Shown piece after piece: positions 1 through 8,961 of a stretch of DNA of 64,000 bases. The stretch lies in NCBI RefSeq assembly GCF_013385635.1, contig NZ_JACAPR010000012.1:402583-466582 (forward strand), read 5' to 3'. Made by a program: the position numbers and the translations under genes. The notes beneath the pieces are model-generated. The model did not search any database. It was not told the DNA's origin and was given only the letters and a program-made list of their open reading frames with translations. Position 1 is the first letter of the stretch, and the number at the start of each line of letters is the position of its first letter. This DNA is from Pseudomonas gingeri. GTDB taxonomy: Bacteria; Pseudomonadota; Gammaproteobacteria; Pseudomonadales; Pseudomonadaceae.

Positions 1-452
1 TCGTCGCCCCAGCGCGCCACGGGCAGCTGTTCTTCCAGGCGGATCACCACCTGGTCCGGCCACACACGCCGGACCTCGGCGTGGGCAATCCACGGCATGG
101 TCTCCAGCTCGGCGCGCATGCTCGCCAGGTCGATGGTGAAGAAGCTCGCCGCGACGTACGGCGCGATCCGCTGCTGCACCGCCTGCTGGCTGATGTAGCT
201 GAGGTCGCCCTGGACGTTGATCTTGCTGATCGGCCGATCCGCATAGGGCAACAGGCGCTGGGCGCCTTCATAAGTGCCGAAGCCCAGGGCCACCAGCAAC
301 ACCGGCCACATCAGGCGCTTCAAAAAGCCGAAGTTGGCTTTTGGCAGGCGCACCGACATCGGCTCTTTAGCCACCATTCGGCTGGCACCCCGCGGCACCG
401 GCTTGTTACGGCCGGGTGCGGGTGGCTGATGACGAATCTGCGCGCCGTGCAT
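1..452 (-). CDS. ftsQ: Cell division protein FtsQ, 5' part (runs off the window)
   Basis: Bitopic inner-membrane divisome protein that links FtsA/FtsZ-side proteins to the FtsBL complex. Only the first 150 residues lie in the window. Translation from the ATG at 452 gives a basic cytoplasmic segment of about 45 residues, a single membrane helix around 'LMWPVLLVALGFGTY', then the start of the periplasmic POTRA domain ('ISKINVQGDLSYIS', 'MPWIAHAEVRRVWPDQV'). The start lies 3 bases after the ddl stop, so it is the last visible member of the dcw operon, with ftsA and ftsZ expected beyond the edge. The open frame reaches base 1 without a stop, so the truncation is only the window boundary. Confidence 0.93.
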   Translation of the reverse strand, partial: MHGAQIRHQPPAPGRNKPVPRGASRMVAKEPMSVRLPKANFGFLKRLMWPVLLVALGFGTYEGAQRLLPYADRPISKINVQGDLSYISQQAVQQRIAPYVAASFFTIDLASMRAELETMPWIAHAEVRRVWPDQVVIRLEEQLPVARWGD

Positions 453-455
453 GGT

Positions 456-1424
456 TTAACCTCGCGGCTCTACGTGACTGGCGACACTTTCCGCCAGGAT
501 CGCCAGCACCAACTGCTGGAAATCGAGACCGGCCGCCCGTGCCGCCATGGGCACCAGACTGTGGTCAGTCATGCCCGGGGCGGTGTTGACTTCCAGGAAC
601 CAGAACTGCCCATCGGCATCCTGCATCACGTCGGCACGCGCCCAACCGGCAATACCGAGCGCCTCACAGGCTTTCGCCGTGAGGTCCATCAGTTCTTTTT
701 CCTTGTCGCTGTCGAGGCCACACGGAATCCGGTACTGGGTATCGGAAGCCAGGTACTTGGCGTCGTAGTCATAGAACGAATGCGGGGTGCCGAGGGCGAT
801 CGGTGGCAGGATCTGCCCGCGCAGGGTGGCGATGGTGAACTCCGGACCCTGGATCCATTGTTCGACCAACACTTGCGAGTCGTAGGTGGCGGCGGCTTTC
901 CAGGCGACGATCAGTTCATCGACGCCGGTCACCTTGGCCATGCCAATACTGGAGCCTTCATGAGCAGGTTTGACGATCAAAGGGAAACCCAGTTCCGCGC
1001 CGGCGCAAATACAGTCGGCCTCCGAACTCAACACGGCATGACGCGGCGTCGGAATCCCCAGGCTGTGCCAGACCTGCTTGGTGCGCAGCTTGTCCATGGC
1101 CAGGGCCGAAGCGAGAATGCCGCTGCCGGTGTAAGGAATGCCCAGGCACTCCAGCAGGCCCTGCATGCTGCCGTCTTCGCCACCGCGGCCATGAAGAATG
1201 ATAAAGGCGCGGTCGATTTTTTCGTGCAGCAGGCGCTGCAGGAAGTCGTCGCCCACGTCGATGCCGAACGCATCGACACCGCCGCTCTGCAGGGCTTCGA
1301 GCACTGCGTTACCGGACTTCAGCGAGACTTCACGCTCGGCGCTCTTGCCACCGAACAACACGGCGACCCGGCCGAAAGTTTTCGGTTCGAGGGTCGAGAA
1401 CAGGTTGGCGTAGGCAGCGGTCAT
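456..1424 (-). CDS. ddl: D-alanine--D-alanine ligase
   Basis: Cytoplasmic ATP-grasp ligase that makes the D-Ala-D-Ala dipeptide used by MurF. The protein is 322 residues, slightly longer than E. coli DdlB. Visible family features are the N-terminal 'GRVAVLFGGKSAEREVSLKSG', the 'HGRGGEDGSMQGLLECLGIPYTG' segment, the ATP-grasp core ('PLIVKPAHEGSSIG') and the metal-binding C-terminal 'FLEVNTAPGMT'. The start overlaps the murC stop by 4 bases (ATGA), indicating translational coupling. Its place between murC and ftsQ is the standard gammaproteobacterial dcw order, so it is probably the DdlB type. Confidence 0.97.
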   Translation of the reverse strand: MTAAYANLFSTLEPKTFGRVAVLFGGKSAEREVSLKSGNAVLEALQSGGVDAFGIDVGDDFLQRLLHEKIDRAFIILHGRGGEDGSMQGLLECLGIPYTGSGILASALAMDKLRTKQVWHSLGIPTPRHAVLSSEADCICAGAELGFPLIVKPAHEGSSIGMAKVTGVDELIVAWKAAATYDSQVLVEQWIQGPEFTIATLRGQILPPIALGTPHSFYDYDAKYLASDTQYRIPCGLDSDKEKELMDLTAKACEALGIAGWARADVMQDADGQFWFLEVNTAPGMTDHSLVPMAARAAGLDFQQLVLAILAESVASHVEPRG

Positions 1425-2881
1425 TTCGTTTTCCCCGGGCTGACTGCTGCAACGGCGCCGGCGAACAACGCACTCTTGAGCAACTGCGGGGCGAGCCCAC
1501 CGATATCACCGGCGCCCTGGCACAGCAGGATGTCGCCCGGCAGCAACAGCGGTTTGACCAGCGGGGCCAGTTCCACGCCACGCTCGATGTAGATCGGGTC
1601 GAGCTGGCCACGCTGACGGATACTGCGGCACAGCTGACGGCTGTCCGCCCCCGGGATCGGCTCTTCACCAGCCGGGTAGACTTCCATCAGCAACAGTACA
1701 TTGGCGTCGGCCAGCACCTGGACGAAATCGTCATACAGGTCGCGGGTACGGGTGTAGCGGTGCGGCTGGTAGACCATCACCAGGCGGCGTTCCGGCCAGC
1801 CACCGCGCACGGCCTTGATCACCGCCGCGACTTCGGTCGGGTGGTGGCCGTAGTCGTCGACCAGCATCACGCTGCCGCCGTCCACCGGCAATTCGCCGTA
1901 GACCTGGAAGCGTCGACCGACGCCCTGGAAGCCCGACAGGCCCTGGACGATGGCTTCATCGCTGATGCCCTCGTCAGTGGCGATGGCGATGGTCGCCAGG
2001 GAGTTGAGCACGTTGTGGTTGCCCGGCATGTTCACCGAGACGTTCAGCGGCTCGCGGTCGCGACGCAACACGGTGAAGTGGGTCTGCATGCCGGCCTGGC
2101 GGATATTGATCGCGCGCACGTCAGCGTCTTCGTGAACCCCGTAGGTCACGGTCGGACGGGCGATCTGCGGAAGAATCTCGCGCACCACCGGATCGTCCAG
2201 GCAGACCACTGCCAGACCGTAGAACGGCAGGTTGTGGAGGAACTCGACGAAGGTCTTCTTCAGCTTGTTGAAGTCCCCCTCGTAGGTGTCCATATGGTCG
2301 GCGTCGATGTTGGTGACCACCGCGACCAGCGGCTGCAGGTGCAGGAAGCTGGCGTCGCTTTCATCGGCTTCGGCGATCAGGTAGCGGCTGGTGCCGAGCT
2401 GGGCATTGGTACCCGCGGCATTCAGGCGGCCACCGATGACGAAGGTCGGGTCCAGGCCGCCGGCGGCGAACACCGAGGCGATCAGGCTGGTGGTGGTGGT
2501 CTTGCCGTGGGTACCGGCAACGGCAATCCCGTGGCGATAACGCATCAGCTCGGCGAGCATCTCGGCCCGTGGCACCACCGGGATACGCCGCTCCAGGGCG
2601 GTCGCGACTTCCGGGTTGGACTTGTTCACGGCGCTGGAAACCACCAGCACATCGGCGCTGGCGGCGTTCTCGGAGCGGTGACCGATAAAGATCTGCGCGC
2701 CAAACGATTCGAGCCGGTCAGTGACCGGCGAGGTTTTCAGGTCGGAACCGGACACTTCATAGCCCAGGTTCAACAACACTTCGGCGATCCCGCACATGCC
2801 CACGCCGCCGATACCGACGAAGTGGATACGGCGGATACGGCGCATTTCCGGTTGCGGCATGGCTTTCTGATTCTCAACCAT
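1421..2881 (-). CDS. murC: UDP-N-acetylmuramate--L-alanine ligase MurC
   Basis: Adds L-alanine to UDP-MurNAc, the first amino-acid step of the peptidoglycan stem peptide. The protein is 486 residues from the ATG at 2881, chosen because it overlaps the murG stop by 8 bases and gives the usual N-terminus. The Rossmann-like 'HFVGIGGVGMCGIAEVL' is at about residue 20, the Mur-ligase ATP loop 'GTHGKTTTTSL' at about 125, and the central-domain 'EADESDASFL' follows. The C-terminal ligase domain contains 'VDDYGHHPTEV' and 'YQPHRYTRTR'. An upstream in-frame extension of 14 codons inside murG exists but lacks family similarity. Confidence 0.97.
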   Translation of the reverse strand: MVENQKAMPQPEMRRIRRIHFVGIGGVGMCGIAEVLLNLGYEVSGSDLKTSPVTDRLESFGAQIFIGHRSENAASADVLVVSSAVNKSNPEVATALERRIPVVPRAEMLAELMRYRHGIAVAGTHGKTTTTSLIASVFAAGGLDPTFVIGGRLNAAGTNAQLGTSRYLIAEADESDASFLHLQPLVAVVTNIDADHMDTYEGDFNKLKKTFVEFLHNLPFYGLAVVCLDDPVVREILPQIARPTVTYGVHEDADVRAINIRQAGMQTHFTVLRRDREPLNVSVNMPGNHNVLNSLATIAIATDEGISDEAIVQGLSGFQGVGRRFQVYGELPVDGGSVMLVDDYGHHPTEVAAVIKAVRGGWPERRLVMVYQPHRYTRTRDLYDDFVQVLADANVLLLMEVYPAGEEPIPGADSRQLCRSIRQRGQLDPIYIERGVELAPLVKPLLLPGDILLCQGAGDIGGLAPQLLKSALFAGAVAAVSPGKTK

Positions 2882-3944
2882 GGGCCACCTCCAGGCAGAT
2901 CTCGACGACGGTGCGGGTTGCATCGGGCTTGGCCAGGCGGCGTGCGGTGCTCGCCATGGTGTTCAGTCGTTCCGGTTGCATCAAAACCTCTGTCAGGCGT
3001 GCCGCCAGGTCGGCGGCGCCAGTCGTTCTTTGCGGCAGCAGGAAGGCGGCGCCCTCCCCGGCCAAATATTCGGCATTGCGGGTCTGGTGGTCATCGATCG
3101 CATGGGGCAAGGGCACCAGCAACGAAGGCAGACCGGCCGCAGCCAGTTCACTGACGGTCAAGGCGCCTGCGCGACAGACCACCAGGTCGGCCCAGCCATA
3201 GGCTTGGGCCATGTCTTTGATAAACGGTGCCACCTGCGCCTCGACGCCAGCCGCCTTGTAGCGTTCGGCGGTGACTTCGTCATGATTGCGCCCGGCCTGG
3301 TGGAACACTTCCGGGCGGTACTCGGCCGGCACCTGGGCCAGGGCCTCCGGCAGCAACTTGTTCAACGGCTCGGCACCGAGGCTGCCGCCAAGGATCAGGA
3401 GGCGCGCGCGACGTCCGGCGAGGGCCTGGCGCGGGGTTTCCAGGAACAGTTCGGTACGCACCGGATTACCGGTGGTCCGACGTTTTCCAGAGGCGCCGAA
3501 GGTATTCGGAAAAGCTTCGCAGACCCGGGCCGCCAAGGGCACCAGCAGCCGATTGGCGGTACCCGCCACGGCATTCTGCTCATGCACGATCACCGGCACC
3601 CCGGCCAACCGCGCGGCAACGCCACCGGGACCGGTGACATAACCACCGAAGCCCAGCACGCAGACCGGTTGCAGTTGGCGAATCACCTTGCGCGCCTGCC
3701 AGACGGCTTTCAGCAGGACAAACGGTGCCTTGAGCAGCGACAGCTTGCCCTTGCCCCGCAGCCCCGCGACATTGATCAGGTGCAGCGGCAAGCCGGCATT
3801 CGGCACCAGCTCGTTTTCGATGCCCCGTGGCGTGCCCAGCCAGTGCACGGTGTAGCCCCGCGCCTGGAACTCACGGGCACAGGCCAGCGCCGGGAACACG
3901 TGGCCGCCGGTACCGCCGGCCATGATCAGTACGTTAGCGCCCAT
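2874..3944 (-). CDS. murG: MurG, lipid II-forming GlcNAc transferase
   Basis: Peripheral inner-membrane GT-B glycosyltransferase that moves GlcNAc from UDP-GlcNAc onto lipid I to make lipid II. The protein is 356 residues from the ATG at 3944. Family signatures are the N-terminal 'MAGGTGGHVFPALA', 'LGFGGYVTGPGGVAA', the 'HEQNAVAGTANR' loop, 'LGGSLGAEPLN' starting the UDP-sugar domain, and 'VCRAGALTVSELAAAGLPS'. The start lies 11 bases inside the 3' end of ftsW. A further in-frame extension upstream is translated ftsW-frame noise. Confidence 0.97.
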   Translation of the reverse strand: MGANVLIMAGGTGGHVFPALACAREFQARGYTVHWLGTPRGIENELVPNAGLPLHLINVAGLRGKGKLSLLKAPFVLLKAVWQARKVIRQLQPVCVLGFGGYVTGPGGVAARLAGVPVIVHEQNAVAGTANRLLVPLAARVCEAFPNTFGASGKRRTTGNPVRTELFLETPRQALAGRRARLLILGGSLGAEPLNKLLPEALAQVPAEYRPEVFHQAGRNHDEVTAERYKAAGVEAQVAPFIKDMAQAYGWADLVVCRAGALTVSELAAAGLPSLLVPLPHAIDDHQTRNAEYLAGEGAAFLLPQRTTGAADLAARLTEVLMQPERLNTMASTARRLAKPDATRTVVEICLEVAHG

Positions 3945-5148
3945 GGGGAGTGTCCTCCGCAAAGTCGCTTTCATCGAATTCCATCTCTTCGCTGCCCAGG
4001 TGGGTCCGACTCTCCCACTCGATACGCAGCAACAGGCCGAGACAGGCACAGCAGATCACCAGCGAGCTGCCGCCATAACTGAGGAACGGCAAGGTCAGGC
4101 CCTTGGTCGGCAGCAGACCGACGTTCACGCCGATATTGATCAGGAACTGACCGATCCACAGGAATGCCAGGCCATAGGCCATATAAGCGGCGAAGAACTG
4201 CTTGGCCTTCTCGGCCCACAAGCCGATGTACATCGCCCGCACGCTGACGAACACGAACAGCGCGACGGTGCACAGGGAGCCGACGGCGCCCAGCTCTTCC
4301 GCCAGCACGGAGAACACGAAGTCGGTATGGGCTTCCGGCAGGTAGAATTGTTTCTGCACGCTGTTGCCCAGGCCGACACCCAGCCACTCCCCACGACCGA
4401 AGGCGATCAGCGCCTGGGTCAACTGGTAACCGGAACCGAACTGGTCGGCCCAGGGGTCGGTAAAGGTGGTCAGACGCGCCATCCGGTAAGGTTGCGCCTT
4501 GATCAGCACCACCACCGCGACCACCGCCAGCAGGACCATCAGACCGAAGCGCAACAAGCCCACGCCGCCGAGGAACAACATCGCCGCGGCCGCACCCATC
4601 ATCACCACGGTGGCGCCGAAGTCCGGCTCCATCAGCAACAGGCCGGCCATCGGCAGCAATACGATGAACGGCTTGAAGAAGCCCATCCAGCTTTCCCGCA
4701 CTTCCTTCTGCCGCCGCACCAGATAACCGGCGAGGTAGATCACCACGAAGACCTTGGCGATTTCCGAAGGCTGCACGTTGAAGAAACTGAAGCCGATCCA
4801 GCGCATCGAGCCGTTCACTTCGCGGCCGATGCCCGGCAGCAGCACCATCACCAGCAAACCGAACGCACCCACCAGCATCATGAAGCCCATGCGCTGCCAG
4901 GTGGCGATCGGCACCATCATCGTGGCGATACAGGCGCCCAGGCCGATGACCAGATAGATCAGGTGGCGAATCATGTGATACAGCGCGTTGCCCGACTGCA
5001 CGGCTGCGACTTCGGACGAGGCCGAGGTGATCATTACCAGTCCGAGCCCGAGCAGCGCCAGGCAACCGGCGAGCATGGGGAAGTCGACGTCGACGCCACG
5101 TCCGGTAATGAGCGGCGATGGATAAGGTTTGATGATGTTGAAATTCAT
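3934..5148 (-). CDS. ftsW: FtsW, SEDS peptidoglycan polymerase of the septum
   Basis: Polytopic inner-membrane SEDS glycosyltransferase that polymerises lipid II with its partner FtsI (PBP3) during septation. The protein is 404 residues from the ATG at 5148, which overlaps the murD stop as ATGA. About ten hydrophobic segments are visible, along with SEDS motifs such as 'GVNVGLLPTKGLTLPFLSYGG' near the C-terminus, 'QPSEIAKV' in the middle and 'EEFGAVGS'-like 'LAEELGAVGSL'. It ends in an acidic tail overlapping murG. The cognate transpeptidase ftsI is in the same operon. Confidence 0.97.
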   Translation of the reverse strand: MNFNIIKPYPSPLITGRGVDVDFPMLAGCLALLGLGLVMITSASSEVAAVQSGNALYHMIRHLIYLVIGLGACIATMMVPIATWQRMGFMMLVGAFGLLVMVLLPGIGREVNGSMRWIGFSFFNVQPSEIAKVFVVIYLAGYLVRRQKEVRESWMGFFKPFIVLLPMAGLLLMEPDFGATVVMMGAAAAMLFLGGVGLLRFGLMVLLAVVAVVVLIKAQPYRMARLTTFTDPWADQFGSGYQLTQALIAFGRGEWLGVGLGNSVQKQFYLPEAHTDFVFSVLAEELGAVGSLCTVALFVFVSVRAMYIGLWAEKAKQFFAAYMAYGLAFLWIGQFLINIGVNVGLLPTKGLTLPFLSYGGSSLVICCACLGLLLRIEWESRTHLGSEEMEFDESDFAEDTPHGR

Positions 5149-6491
5149 ACCAACCCCTCCACGGCCTGGGCGAACAGGCGCCCGCGTTCTTCGTAGTTCT
5201 TGAACATGTCGAAACTGGCGCAAGCCGGCGACAGCAATACCGCGTCACCCGACTCGGCCAGTTCGGCACAGCGCTGTACAGCCTCGTCCAGGGTCTGTGC
5301 ACGGACCAGCGGCACATCATCGCCGAGGGCCTTGGCCAGTAGCTCGCCATCCCGGCCGAGCAGGACCACCGCCCGGCAATTGGCCGCGACCGGGCCGCGC
5401 AGACCGCTGAAGTCAGCGCCCTTGCCATCGCCACCGGCGATCAACACCAGCTTGCCGGTAATATCGCCGCCCAGGCCTTCGATCGCGGCCAGGGCAGCAC
5501 CGACATTGGTGGCCTTGGAATCGTTGTAGTAATTCACGCCGTGCAGTTCGCGCACCCATTGGCAGCGGTGCTCAAGACCGGCGAAAGTCCTCAGGCTAGA
5601 AAGCATGGCGTCGAACGGCAGCCCCACGGCATGCCCGAGTGCCAGCGCCGCGAGGGCATTGGCCTGGTTGTGGACACCACGGATCTTCAGTTCGCGCACC
5701 GGCATCAGGTTCTGGAACTCGAAGGCCAGGTATTTCTCGCCATCTTCTTCACGCAGGCCGAAGGCCTTGAAATCCGGTTTGCCGAGGCCGAAGGTCCAGC
5801 ACGGCAGGCCTTCACTCATCAGCGGACGGGACAGCGCGTCCTGGCGGTTGACCACCACCTGTTTCGCGCCCCGGAAGATCCGGTGCTTGGCCAGGTGATA
5901 AGCCGGCAGGCCACTGTAGCGGTCCATGTGGTCTTCACTGACATTGAGCACGGTCGCCACTTCGGCGCCCAGCTGATCGGTGGTTTCCAACTGGAAGCTC
6001 GACAGTTCCATCACGTACAGCTCGACATCGTCACTGAGCAGGTCCAGCGCCGGGGTCCCGAGGTTGCCGCCGACCGCCACGCGCTTGCCGGCCGCCGCGG
6101 CCATCTCGCCGACCAGGGTGGTCACGGTGCTCTTGGCATTGGAACCGCTGATGGCGACGATCGGCGCCTTCGCGTTACGCGCGAACAGCTCGATATCGCC
6201 GGACAGCTTCACGCCACGGGCCGCGGCCGCCTGCAGGGCCGGGGTCGCCAGGGCCAGGCCGGGGCTCACGTAGAGCTCGTCGGCACGGCAGAGGAATTCC
6301 ACGTCCAGCTCGCCACAACGCACTTCCACCTGCGGATAGTCACGGCGCAACGTGGCCAGCTCCGGTGGATTGTCCCGCGTGTCGGCCACCGCAAAGGCAA
6401 CGCCCCGGTTCGCCAGGAAGCGAACCAGGGACATGCCGCTCTTGCCGAGGCCGACAATGATGCGGAAGTGGTCAGAAGCGATCAGCGACAC
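5145..6491 (-). CDS. murD: UDP-MurNAc-L-Ala--D-glutamate ligase MurD
   Basis: Cytoplasmic Mur ligase adding D-glutamate to UDP-MurNAc-L-Ala. The protein is 448 residues, a normal length. The N-terminal 'RIIVGLGKSGMSLVRFL' binds the UDP moiety. The ATP loop reads 'GSNAKSTVTTL', in place of the common GTNGKST; I recall this as the usual Pseudomonas form, so I do not treat it as a defect. 'MELSSFQLE', 'VLNVSEDHMDRY' and 'YYNDSKATN' are further family motifs. It follows mraY by 5 bases and is coupled to ftsW by an ATGA overlap. Confidence 0.97.
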   Translation of the reverse strand: MSLIASDHFRIIVGLGKSGMSLVRFLANRGVAFAVADTRDNPPELATLRRDYPQVEVRCGELDVEFLCRADELYVSPGLALATPALQAAAARGVKLSGDIELFARNAKAPIVAISGSNAKSTVTTLVGEMAAAAGKRVAVGGNLGTPALDLLSDDVELYVMELSSFQLETTDQLGAEVATVLNVSEDHMDRYSGLPAYHLAKHRIFRGAKQVVVNRQDALSRPLMSEGLPCWTFGLGKPDFKAFGLREEDGEKYLAFEFQNLMPVRELKIRGVHNQANALAALALGHAVGLPFDAMLSSLRTFAGLEHRCQWVRELHGVNYYNDSKATNVGAALAAIEGLGGDITGKLVLIAGGDGKGADFSGLRGPVAANCRAVVLLGRDGELLAKALGDDVPLVRAQTLDEAVQRCAELAESGDAVLLSPACASFDMFKNYEERGRLFAQAVEGLV

Positions 6492-6496
6492 GTGTT

Positions 6497-7579
6497 CTAC
6501 CTCAGCTTCAGGGTGGCAAGGCCGATCAACACGAGAATCACGGTGATGATCCAGAAACGGACGATCACGCGCGGCTCGGGCCAGCCCTTGAGTTCAAAGT
6601 GGTGGTGAATCGGTGCCATACGGAATACGCGGCGACCGGTCAGCTTGAAAGAGGCCACCTGGATCACCACCGACAGGGTTTCCATCACGAACACGCCGCC
6701 CATGATGAACAGGACGATTTCCTGCCGGACGATCACCGCGATGGTGCCCAGGGCAGCGCCCAGCGCCAGTGCGCCAACGTCACCCATGAAGACCTGGGCC
6801 GGATAGGTGTTGAACCAGAGGAAGCCCAGGCCGGCACCGATCAGCGCGCCACAGAACACGATCAGTTCGCCCGCGCCCGGCACATAGGGAATCAGCAGGT
6901 ATTCGGCGAACTTCACGTTACCCGACAGGTAGCAGAAGATCCCCAGCGCGCCGCCGACCATCACTGTCGGCATGATCGCCAGGCCATCGAGGCCATCGGT
7001 GAGGTTGACCGCGTTGCTCGAACCGACGATCACGAAATAGGTCAGGATCACGAAGCCCACGCCCAGCGGGATGCTCACATCCTTGAGCATGGGCACGATC
7101 AGGGTGGTTTCCACCGGGGTCTGGGCGGTCATGAACAGGAAAATCGCCGCGCCCAGACCGAACACCGACTGCCAGAAATACTTCCAGCGACTGGGCAAGC
7201 CACGGGAGTTCTTTTCGATTACCTTGCGGTAATCGTCGACCCAGCCGACGGCCCCGAACAGCAGGGTGACCAGCAGCACCACCCAGACATAGCGGTTATG
7301 CAGATCGGCCCACAGCAGGGTGCTGATACCGATGGACGACAGGATCAGCGCGCCACCCATGGTCGGCGTGCCGGACTTGGAAAGGTGCGATTGCGGGCCG
7401 TCGTTGCGAACCGACTGACCGATCTGCAGGCTCTGGAGGGTACGAATCATCCATGGGCCGAGAAACAGCGACAGAGACAACGCGGTCAGCACCCCGAGAA
7501 TCCCGCGCAGGGTCAGGTACTGAAAGACCGCGAAGCCTTTGTAGAACTGTTGCAGATACTCCGCTAGCAGCAGCAGCAT
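6497..7579 (-). CDS. mraY: MraY, phospho-MurNAc-pentapeptide transferase
   Basis: Integral membrane enzyme that transfers phospho-MurNAc-pentapeptide to undecaprenyl phosphate, making lipid I. The protein is 360 residues with about ten membrane helices. Diagnostic motifs are 'KSGTPTMGG' near residue 70, 'WVDDYRKV' with the DD pair, 'NLTDGLDGLA' near 190, 'FMGDVGALALGA' near 265 and the C-terminal 'PIHHHFE' histidine loop. The start codon shares one base with the murF stop. Confidence 0.98.
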   Translation of the reverse strand: MLLLLAEYLQQFYKGFAVFQYLTLRGILGVLTALSLSLFLGPWMIRTLQSLQIGQSVRNDGPQSHLSKSGTPTMGGALILSSIGISTLLWADLHNRYVWVVLLVTLLFGAVGWVDDYRKVIEKNSRGLPSRWKYFWQSVFGLGAAIFLFMTAQTPVETTLIVPMLKDVSIPLGVGFVILTYFVIVGSSNAVNLTDGLDGLAIMPTVMVGGALGIFCYLSGNVKFAEYLLIPYVPGAGELIVFCGALIGAGLGFLWFNTYPAQVFMGDVGALALGAALGTIAVIVRQEIVLFIMGGVFVMETLSVVIQVASFKLTGRRVFRMAPIHHHFELKGWPEPRVIVRFWIITVILVLIGLATLKLR

Positions 7580-8961
7580 TAATGCGTCTCTCCCTTATGC
7601 ACATGAGGCACAGGTCCGCACAAAGCCGCGACGATGTTTTCCATCGCCGCGCTGCGCGAACCCTTGATCAAAATGGTGGTATTGGTGTCTTGCTCGGCGC
7701 CAAGCGCCTCGATCAGATCGGCCTGGCTGGCGAAATGACGAGCGTGCTGGCCGAATGCGTTGACGGCGTGGACCATCATCGGTCCCACCGCGTAAAGCGC
7801 TGAAACCTTGCCTGAAGCGTAAGCCCCTACTTCATGATGTCCCTGCTCCGCCCACTCGCCCAACTCGCCGATATCTCCGAGCACCAGAACGGTGCGGCCG
7901 GAAAAGCCGGCGAGTATATCAACGGCCGCACACATTGAGGTGGGGTTCGCGTTGTAAGTGTCATCGATGACCCGCAGGCCATTGCTGGCCAGTTGCGCGA
8001 CCGCCCGGCCCTTGACCGGCTGGACAGCTTCCAGCCCGGCGACGATGCCCGGCAGGGAAATCCCCAGCGCATGGGCAGCCGCGGCGGCGGCCAGGGCATT
8101 GGCAACGTTATGGCTGCCCAACAGGTTCAGTTGTACTGGGGCCGCGCCGTCGGGACCGTGCAGTACGAACTGCGGACAGCCACGCGCATCGCGGGAAATA
8201 TCACTGCCGTGGAAATCGGCGGCGCTGTTGCCCAGGGCAAAACTCAGCACCTTGCGCGCACCGGCTCGGGCTTTCCAGATGGCAAAGGCCTTGTCGTCCA
8301 GATTGAGCACGGCCACGCCATCAGCCTGCAACCCTTCGATGATCTCGCCCTTGGCCTCGACGATCTTGTCGGGACCGCCGAACTCACCGACATGGGCGGT
8401 TCCCGCATTGTTCAAGATGGCCACATGGGGCTTGGTCATGGCGACGGTGTAGGCGATTTCGCCAATGCGCGAAGCACCCAGTTCGATCACCGCCGCACTG
8501 TGTTCCGGCGCCAGTTCGAGCAGGGTCAACGGCACACCCAGTTCGTTGTTCAGGTTGCCCCTGGTCGCCAGCACCAGCCCACGGGTACGCAGGATGCTCG
8601 CGAGAAGCTCCTTGACCGTGGTCTTGCCGCTGGATCCGGTGATCGCCGCCACCGGCCGGGTAAACCGGGCACGGTTCAAGGCGCCCAACTGACCCAGCGC
8701 CAGGCGGGTATCACGCACCAGCAACTGCGGCAGCCCGCTACCCGGCACTTCCCGCTCGACCAGTGCCGCGACAGCGCCCTTGGCCGCGACATCGTTCAGG
8801 TAATCGTGCCCGTCGAAACGCGGGCCGGTCAGGGCGACAAACAGCTGGCCCGGCTGGATCGCCCGGCTGTCGATGCTTACCCCGGAGAAACTCGCATCGG
8901 CCGAGACCAGACGGCCCGACAGATCATTGGCGACGTTACTCAACTTCATCGCTTCAAGCAT
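7579..8961 (-). CDS. murF: MurF, D-Ala-D-Ala-adding ligase
   Basis: Cytoplasmic Mur ligase that adds D-Ala-D-Ala to UDP-MurNAc-tripeptide, completing the pentapeptide. The protein is 460 residues from the ATG at 8961, giving the expected 'MLEAMKLS' N-terminus and an 8-base overlap with murE. The ATP loop is 'GSSGKTTVKE', the Mur central motif is 'VIELGASRIGEI', and the C-terminal domain has 'VIDDTYNANPTSM' and 'LGDIGELGE'. A start 6 codons further upstream is possible but lies deeper in murE. It works directly after MurE and before MraY, in operon order. Confidence 0.96.
   Translation of the reverse strand: MLEAMKLSNVANDLSGRLVSADASFSGVSIDSRAIQPGQLFVALTGPRFDGHDYLNDVAAKGAVAALVEREVPGSGLPQLLVRDTRLALGQLGALNRARFTRPVAAITGSSGKTTVKELLASILRTRGLVLATRGNLNNELGVPLTLLELAPEHSAAVIELGASRIGEIAYTVAMTKPHVAILNNAGTAHVGEFGGPDKIVEAKGEIIEGLQADGVAVLNLDDKAFAIWKARAGARKVLSFALGNSAADFHGSDISRDARGCPQFVLHGPDGAAPVQLNLLGSHNVANALAAAAAAHALGISLPGIVAGLEAVQPVKGRAVAQLASNGLRVIDDTYNANPTSMCAAVDILAGFSGRTVLVLGDIGELGEWAEQGHHEVGAYASGKVSALYAVGPMMVHAVNAFGQHARHFASQADLIEALGAEQDTNTTILIKGSRSAAMENIVAALCGPVPHVHKGETH

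Noticed and set aside
81..1592. 503-codon plus-strand open frame antisense to ddl and murC
   Set aside because: Long antisense frames are common in GC-rich genomes. It opposes two well-conserved dcw genes, has no ribosome-binding site and no recognisable domain.
5145..6491. GSNAKST instead of GTNGKST in the MurD ATP loop as a possible defect
   Set aside because: The essential Lys and Ser/Thr are kept, and I recall this as the normal Pseudomonas sequence.
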